Positions 59,543 to 64,000 of a stretch of 64,000 nt of DNA are shown here, piece by piece. Source of the DNA: Eunapius fragilis (Eukaryota; Porifera; Demospongiae; Spongillida; Spongillidae); contig OY811990.1 in assembly GCA_963681505.1 (NCBI GenBank), forward strand, positions 5,820,708 to 5,884,707, given 5' to 3'. A program made the position numbers and the translations under genes. Under the pieces are notes generated by a model. It had not been told where the DNA came from, made no database searches, and worked only from the letters and a program-made list of their open reading frames with translations. Each line of letters opens with the position of its first letter. The stretch's first letter is position 1.

Positions 59543-61280
59543 GGTAACCATGTCTACTGCTTTCCAGGGGAACCTCAGTTTACAACTGACAGTCACTCTC
59601 AGGTATGAAGGGTACTGAAGGAATGGGGAGGGGAGAAGGGAAAGGGGAGAGGGAGGGAGAGGGGAGAGGGAGGGAGAGGGGAGAGGGAGGGAGTTGGTAA
59701 GGGAGGAGAGGGAGAAGTCTGTGCGTATATATGAATTACCTTCCTTTCAACACTGGTTGCCCAGCAACTAAGAAAGCTAGTTTTGGAGCTGATGCACAGG
59801 CTTCCAGCCAATGAGCAGCTAAAAGGACATGTGAAGGTGTGTGTGTGTGTGTGTGAGTGTGTGCATGTGTGTGGGTTGAGTACATGTTCTGAGATGCAGT
59901 AATGGTTTGGACTGATGTTGGTTGCTGTTGTGATGTGACCAGGTCTCATTCTTTACAGGGTATCCTCACTGGAATGTTCCAACTTCTGGAGGTGAGTTTT
60001 TAAATGTATACCTGACAGCTCTGGTGATTTGGCTTTCACTTTCAGGTTGAGAATGAAGAGAATGTTCTGGTGTGTTTGAGGATCATCATAGAACTGCACA
60101 AGCAGTTCAGACCTTCTCTGACACCAGAGGTGAGGGGAGGGGCCTACCAGGGGGGGAGGGTACTGGGATCAGAGAGTATTGATTTAACCCTCTCAGATCA
60201 TGAGGTTTTTGTTGTTTGTGAAGACAGTGTACGCAGAACTACCAAAGGCCATGGTTAGTGAGCACTGTGTAGCCATGGTTACCATTTTGTTCAAGTCACA
60301 TGGGTCATCATAACCATAATCATATGGGTCATCATGACCATCACCATTTTATGGATCATCATGACCATCACCATTTTATGGATCATCATGACCATCACCA
60401 CCATATGGGTCATCATGACCATCACCACCAAATGGGTCATCATGACCATCACCACCATATGGGTCATCATGACCATCACCACCATATGGGTCATCATGAC
60501 CATCACCACCATATGGGTCATCATGACCATCACCACCATATGGGTCATCATGACCATCACCATCATATGCGTCATTTAATCTAGTTTCTTTCAGCAGACG
60601 TTGTTTGAACCTTCTGAGGGAGATGTTGGAGGAGGAGGGGCAGCTGGAGGGAATGGACCAGGAGTGGTGGGAGGGGGAGGAGGTGTTAGTGCTGGTGGAG
60701 AGGAGGTGGTCAAGGCACCTGCTGTGAGTGTGCATGTGTGAGAGTGTATGTGTGAGTGTACATGTGAGCGTGTGTGTGCATCTGTGAGTTTGCATGTGTG
60801 CAGGTGTGGAGGTGTTTACAGCTATGTCCCCTTGCAGTCAGCCCTACCAAAGGCTGCCTCATCTCTCAAGGTCCTTGCTGAACTGCCCATCATTGTGGTA
60901 CTGATGTATCAGGTAACCCAAACCACTCACCTCCTCATCAACCACTCACCTCCTCATCATACCCTAACCACTCACCTCCTCATCATACCCTAACCACTCA
61001 CCTCCTCATCATACCCTAACCACTCATCTCATCATACCCTAACCACTCACCTCCTCATCATACCCTAACCCCTCACCTCCTCCCCATCCCTATCAGCTGT
61101 ACAAGCAGACGGTACACACAGTGGTAGGAGAGTTCATTCCTCTCACCATGAAGACAATAGTCCTTCAGCCTTCCCTAAAGGCCAAGCAGACACCTAACTT
61201 TAACAAGGAACTCTACGTTGACTTCATGGCTGTTCAGATCAAGTTCCTCTCATTCTTAGCATACATCATCAGGATATACC

Positions 61281-61374
<94 letters not shown>

Positions 61375-63407
61375 TTGTGTGTGTGTGTGTGTGTGTGGTG
61401 TGGTGTGTGTGTACATGCACAGTGGTGTTGGATATAGGTCTGCTTAGCTTCAGTCCTCCCCATCCAAGAAGAAGAGCTAACACTGTTACCACCTTATAGG
61501 GTCATTCCATGGGCTGTCAGGAAGGAATTGGACAGCACCCCTCAGATTTGTGTGCAATTTATCATATTTGCTTGGATGTTACTTTAACGCATTAATTTTT
61601 AAAATCTCATGACTGGTTACGAATTAACACCATCATGAATAATTAATTGTTTTCCACTCATAACTCCCTACTCACAGAACGTGTATGGCTATTGTTGGCA
61701 TCAATTTGAAGCTTTCTTAGTGTACAATCCGACTATAATATGTTTCTGTGGGAGAGGCGAAAGGGTTAAAGAATAAACGTTTATACAGCACGGGTTTCAA
61801 TATTTAGGTCACTTGCAGGGTGATACTCAAGAATTTTGTTTTTGTATATGAAAACTGTTCATTGTCCTTACATTTAAAAAAGTTTGAGTATCAGCTAGTT
61901 CTGGGAACTGCAGAAGGTTAAAGGGCAAGACGCCATTTTAATTTCTTCATGGCTGATTTTATCACTAATGAGAAGCAAGTGTTGTGTAGATACGTCTCAA
62001 GGGTATTACATAATACTGTCCTCAAGTAAGAAAGGGCCTTGGTAATTTAAAAAATGATTTTTAGTACGTCGAATTGTGCATTTATTGGAAACCGTTAAGC
62101 CTTCTAATGAGATCGTCGCTTAGGTAAGCGTGCTCGTTATTACTGTCATAAGTGGTTAAAGCTCAACATTTCTTTTGATTGGAAGTAATGCACCTATCAT
62201 TGTTACGTGAGACCCCCCCCCCCCCCCTGAGGGAATTCGGGATTAGGTGGGGATTTGACGCGTGAATATCATTACTGGCCACACATTTGATCCCCGGTAC
62301 GCCATCATCCGGCGTATGAACAGGTTGAGGGGCCACCGCTTCTTGAGCCGGTTGAATAGGTCTCACCGCCGGTTCATTTAAACCTCGTTGTTCCTTTTTA
62401 CTTCCAATCAAAAGAAATGTTGAGCTTTAACCACTTATGACAGTAATAACGAGCACGCTTACCTAAGCAACGATCCCATTAGAAGGCTTAACGGTTTCCA
62501 ATAAATGCACAATTCGACATACTAAAAATCATTTTTTAAATTACCAAGGCCCTTTCTTACTTGAGGACAGTTATGTAATACCCTTGAGACGTATCTAAAC
62601 AACACTTGCTTCTCATTAGTGATAAAATCAGCCATGAAGAAATTAAAAATGGCGTCTTGCCCTTTAACCTTCTGCAGTTCCCAGAACTAGCTGATACTCA
62701 AACTTTTTAAATGTAAGGACAATGAACAGTTTTCATATACAAAAACAAAATTCTTGAGTATCACCCTGCAAGTGACCTAAATATTGAAAACCGTGCTGTA
62801 TAAACATTTATTCGTTAACCCTTTCGCCTCTCCCACAGAAACATATTATAGTCGGATTGTACGCTAAGAGAGCTTCAATTTGATGCCAACAATAGCCATA
62901 CACGTTCTGTGAGTAGGGAGTTATGAGTGGAAAACAATTAATTATTCATGATGGTGTTAATTCGTAAACCAGTCGTGAGATTTTAAAAATTAATGTGTTA
63001 AAGTAACATCCATATTAGGTCAAGCAAATATGATAAATTGCACACAAATCTGAGGGGTGCTGTCCAATTCATTCCTGACAGCCCATGGAATGACCCTATA
63101 ATCTCACACTTATACTTGCCCCCCCTTGCCGTCATCCATGACCCCCTGCCCCCCCTTGCCCTCATACATGACCCCTTGCTCCCCCATAGGAACAAGTTGC
63201 GTCCTATGCCTCTAACCTGGTCCAGGGTATGGTGGCGTTGCTTAGGAACTGTCCCCAGGAGGTAGCCCACCTGAGGAAGGAGCTGTTGATTGCTGCCAGA
63301 CATATTCTAGCCACAGACCTGCGTAACAAGTTTCTGCCGTGCATAGACCATCTCTTTGACGAGAACCTTCTGATTGGATCAGGGTGGACCACCAGAGAAA
63401 GTGTGAG
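58996..63407 (+). CDS. TRRAP: TRRAP, first twelve exons (gene continues beyond window or is cut)
   Basis: Exons: 58,996-59,044 (ATG); 59,172-59,221; 59,376-59,451; 59,568-59,602; 59,765-59,836; 59,959-59,991; 60,046-60,129; 60,197-60,253; 60,595-60,723; 60,838-60,912; 61,097-61,282; 63,190-63,407. All have GT/AG ends and continuous phase. Translated, they follow animal TRRAP from its N-terminus: LKAAQEVSENLE, QLRKLVLELMHRLPANEQL, NEENVLVCLRIIIELHKQF, LKVLAELPIIVVLMYQ, LYVDFMAVQIKFLSFLAYII, AHLRKELLIAARHILAT. Exon 9 is a Gly-rich sponge-specific linker replacing the human variable segment. TRRAP is a giant pseudokinase of the PIKK family that recruits SAGA and NuA4/TIP60 to activators; this part is the start of its HEAT solenoid. 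The last intron in view holds a foldback element. The next expected exon is not found before the window end; its only copy is at 47,582-47,991. Confidence 0.92.
60300..60572. repeat. 27-bp tandem repeat in TRRAP intron
   Basis: About ten copies of ATGGGTCATCATGACCATCA plus CCACCAT, period 27 bp. Being a multiple of three without stops, it makes open frames in several phases on both strands; these His/Asp/Met-rich ORFs are artefacts. It lies between TRRAP exons 8 and 9. Confidence 0.93.
60915..61075. repeat. 26-bp tandem repeat in TRRAP intron
   Basis: About six copies of CCACTCACCTCCTCATCATA plus CCCTAA in the intron before exon 11. Confidence 0.9.
61499..63096. mobile_element. Foldback (long-TIR) DNA element, 1.6 kb
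   Basis: The left arm 61,499-62,188 and right arm 62,398-63,096 are inverted copies of about 690 bp with a few percent divergence, separated by a 209-bp spacer containing a poly-C run. The termini are GGGTCATTCCATGGGCTGTC and its complement, flanked by TATA on both sides (61,495-61,498 and 63,097-63,100). There is no transposase ORF, so it depends on another element. It lies wholly within the TRRAP intron before exon 12. Confidence 0.92.
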
Positions 63408-63478
63408 GTATTATCAGAGAGGTGTTAGGTGTGAGGGTGTCAGGTGTTATGTGAGGGTGTAGTTACGTATGATGTTAC

Positions 63479-64000
63479 AGTGTTTCCCCCCAGAGCGTGG
63501 CGCTTCATGAGCGCCATGCTTATGAATAAAGGAGATAACTAGGTGTTAAGTAAACTGGGTAGATAGGAGATAAAGATTGGTTTATGGGCAAAAAAGATTA
63601 CACTTGTGGGAGGCATAAATACTAATTTTACGATGGTGCATCTCACTCCAAATCTCAGCAGCTTTTATAAAATCAAAGTTCTCTAGTTCTCCACCTAAAA
63701 CAATTCTCATTATTTGGCATAGAGTGGAGGTGTTTAATCTATTTCTAAGATCAGTTTTTATTCATAGATGAAAAGCATCTTTCACACTCAGCTGTGCTAA
63801 CTGGAATGATTAGTGCAATTGAAGCAAGCCTTGATAGTTGAGGGAAGAGATATTTGAGAGTATTGTTCAACTAGCCAGGGATAATCTTCTTTCCACGATG
63901 AACAGTACCCTATTTTATGACCTCCTTTGCGTACAGCTGAAATCACTACTTCGCTTGACCTCGTTGCCATTATGCTATGTTGCCTGGTTACATAGTACTA
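63479..64000 (-). mobile_element. hAT element, one end and C-terminal transposase part (runs off window)
   Basis: Begins at about 63,479 with CAGTGTTTCCCCCCAG, a hAT-style terminus. The minus strand near 63,760-63,600 reads RNRLNTSTLCQIMRIVLGG followed by ENFDFIKAAEIWSEMHHRK, like the tail of hAT transposases of the ZNF862/KIAA1586 type (hATC dimerisation domain then a short C-terminus). The frame upstream looks interrupted. The other end is outside the window. It is inserted after TRRAP exon 12. Confidence 0.65.

Noticed and set aside
60291-60584. His/Asp- and Met/Val-rich repeat proteins on both strands
   Set aside because: Translations of a 27-bp tandem repeat inside a TRRAP intron; open in several phases.
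60964-61075. Telomere-like CCCTAA repeats
   Set aside because: CCCTAA occurs once per 26-bp unit, not in tandem hexamers; it is an intronic minisatellite.
61121-61499. Cys-Val repeat protein
   Set aside because: Readthrough of a TRRAP exon into a (GT)n intron.

Overview
This is a eukaryotic, almost certainly early-branching animal window. Genes are split by short GT-AG introns. There are two RING/B-box/filamin/NHL TRIM proteins, a receptor-tyrosine-kinase fragment, a SAM-domain gene, the N-terminus of the histone-acetyltransferase cofactor TRRAP, and tandem cadherin-like extracellular repeats, among many DNA transposons. The mix suggests a sponge (demosponge, Amphimedon-like). That is an inference from gene content; no species-diagnostic sequence was tested. 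A run of 200 Ns at 41,764-41,963 shows this is a scaffold, so copy-number claims around it carry assembly risk.

Layout. (1) 2.1-10.6 kb, minus strand: 3' part of an NBAS-like (Sec39-domain) gene; one intron is almost entirely a 5.4 kb, 37-bp minisatellite. (2) 11.7-15.5 kb, minus: a SAMD3-like gene (N-terminal SAM domain) with a tandem array of tiny phase-0 exons, and a decayed hAT element 0.13 kb upstream of its start codon. (3) 16.6-22.7 kb: sparse region with a palindromic MITE, a kinase pseudogene between two nearly identical 0.47 kb direct repeats, and a fossil Ty3/Gypsy integrase fragment. (4) 23.6-31.8 kb: a piggyBac-derived two-exon gene (minus) whose intron holds a 7.3 kb Tc1/mariner-type element with matching TIRs and TA target duplications. 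The element carries an apparently intact DD34E transposase (plus) and a seven-exon BEN-domain gene (minus), arranged tail-to-tail around a G-rich minisatellite. (5) 32.8-35.9 kb: a 3.05 kb hAT element with a perfect 8-bp target duplication. (6) 36-41.8 kb: mostly unassigned, with a Kelch-like exon and a minisatellite. (7) 42-58 kb: a tandemly duplicated cassette of TRIM-NHL (plus), cadherin-like repeat gene (minus), TRRAP exon(s) (plus) and RACGAP1-like exons (plus), in various states of loss. (8) 59.0-63.4 kb: the first twelve exons of TRRAP, interrupted by a 1.6 kb foldback element, then the start of another hAT element.

The most unusual object is the two-gene Tc1/mariner-type element at 24,125-31,419. 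Each gene starts about 0.25 kb inside one terminus, both subterminal regions carry AACGCCGTT-like motifs, and the BEN-domain gene keeps its reading phase through six introns. This looks like a transposon carrying an accessory DNA-binding protein. Next in interest are the mosaic cassette duplication and the coincidence that four minisatellites of unrelated sequence share a repeat period of about 37 bp.
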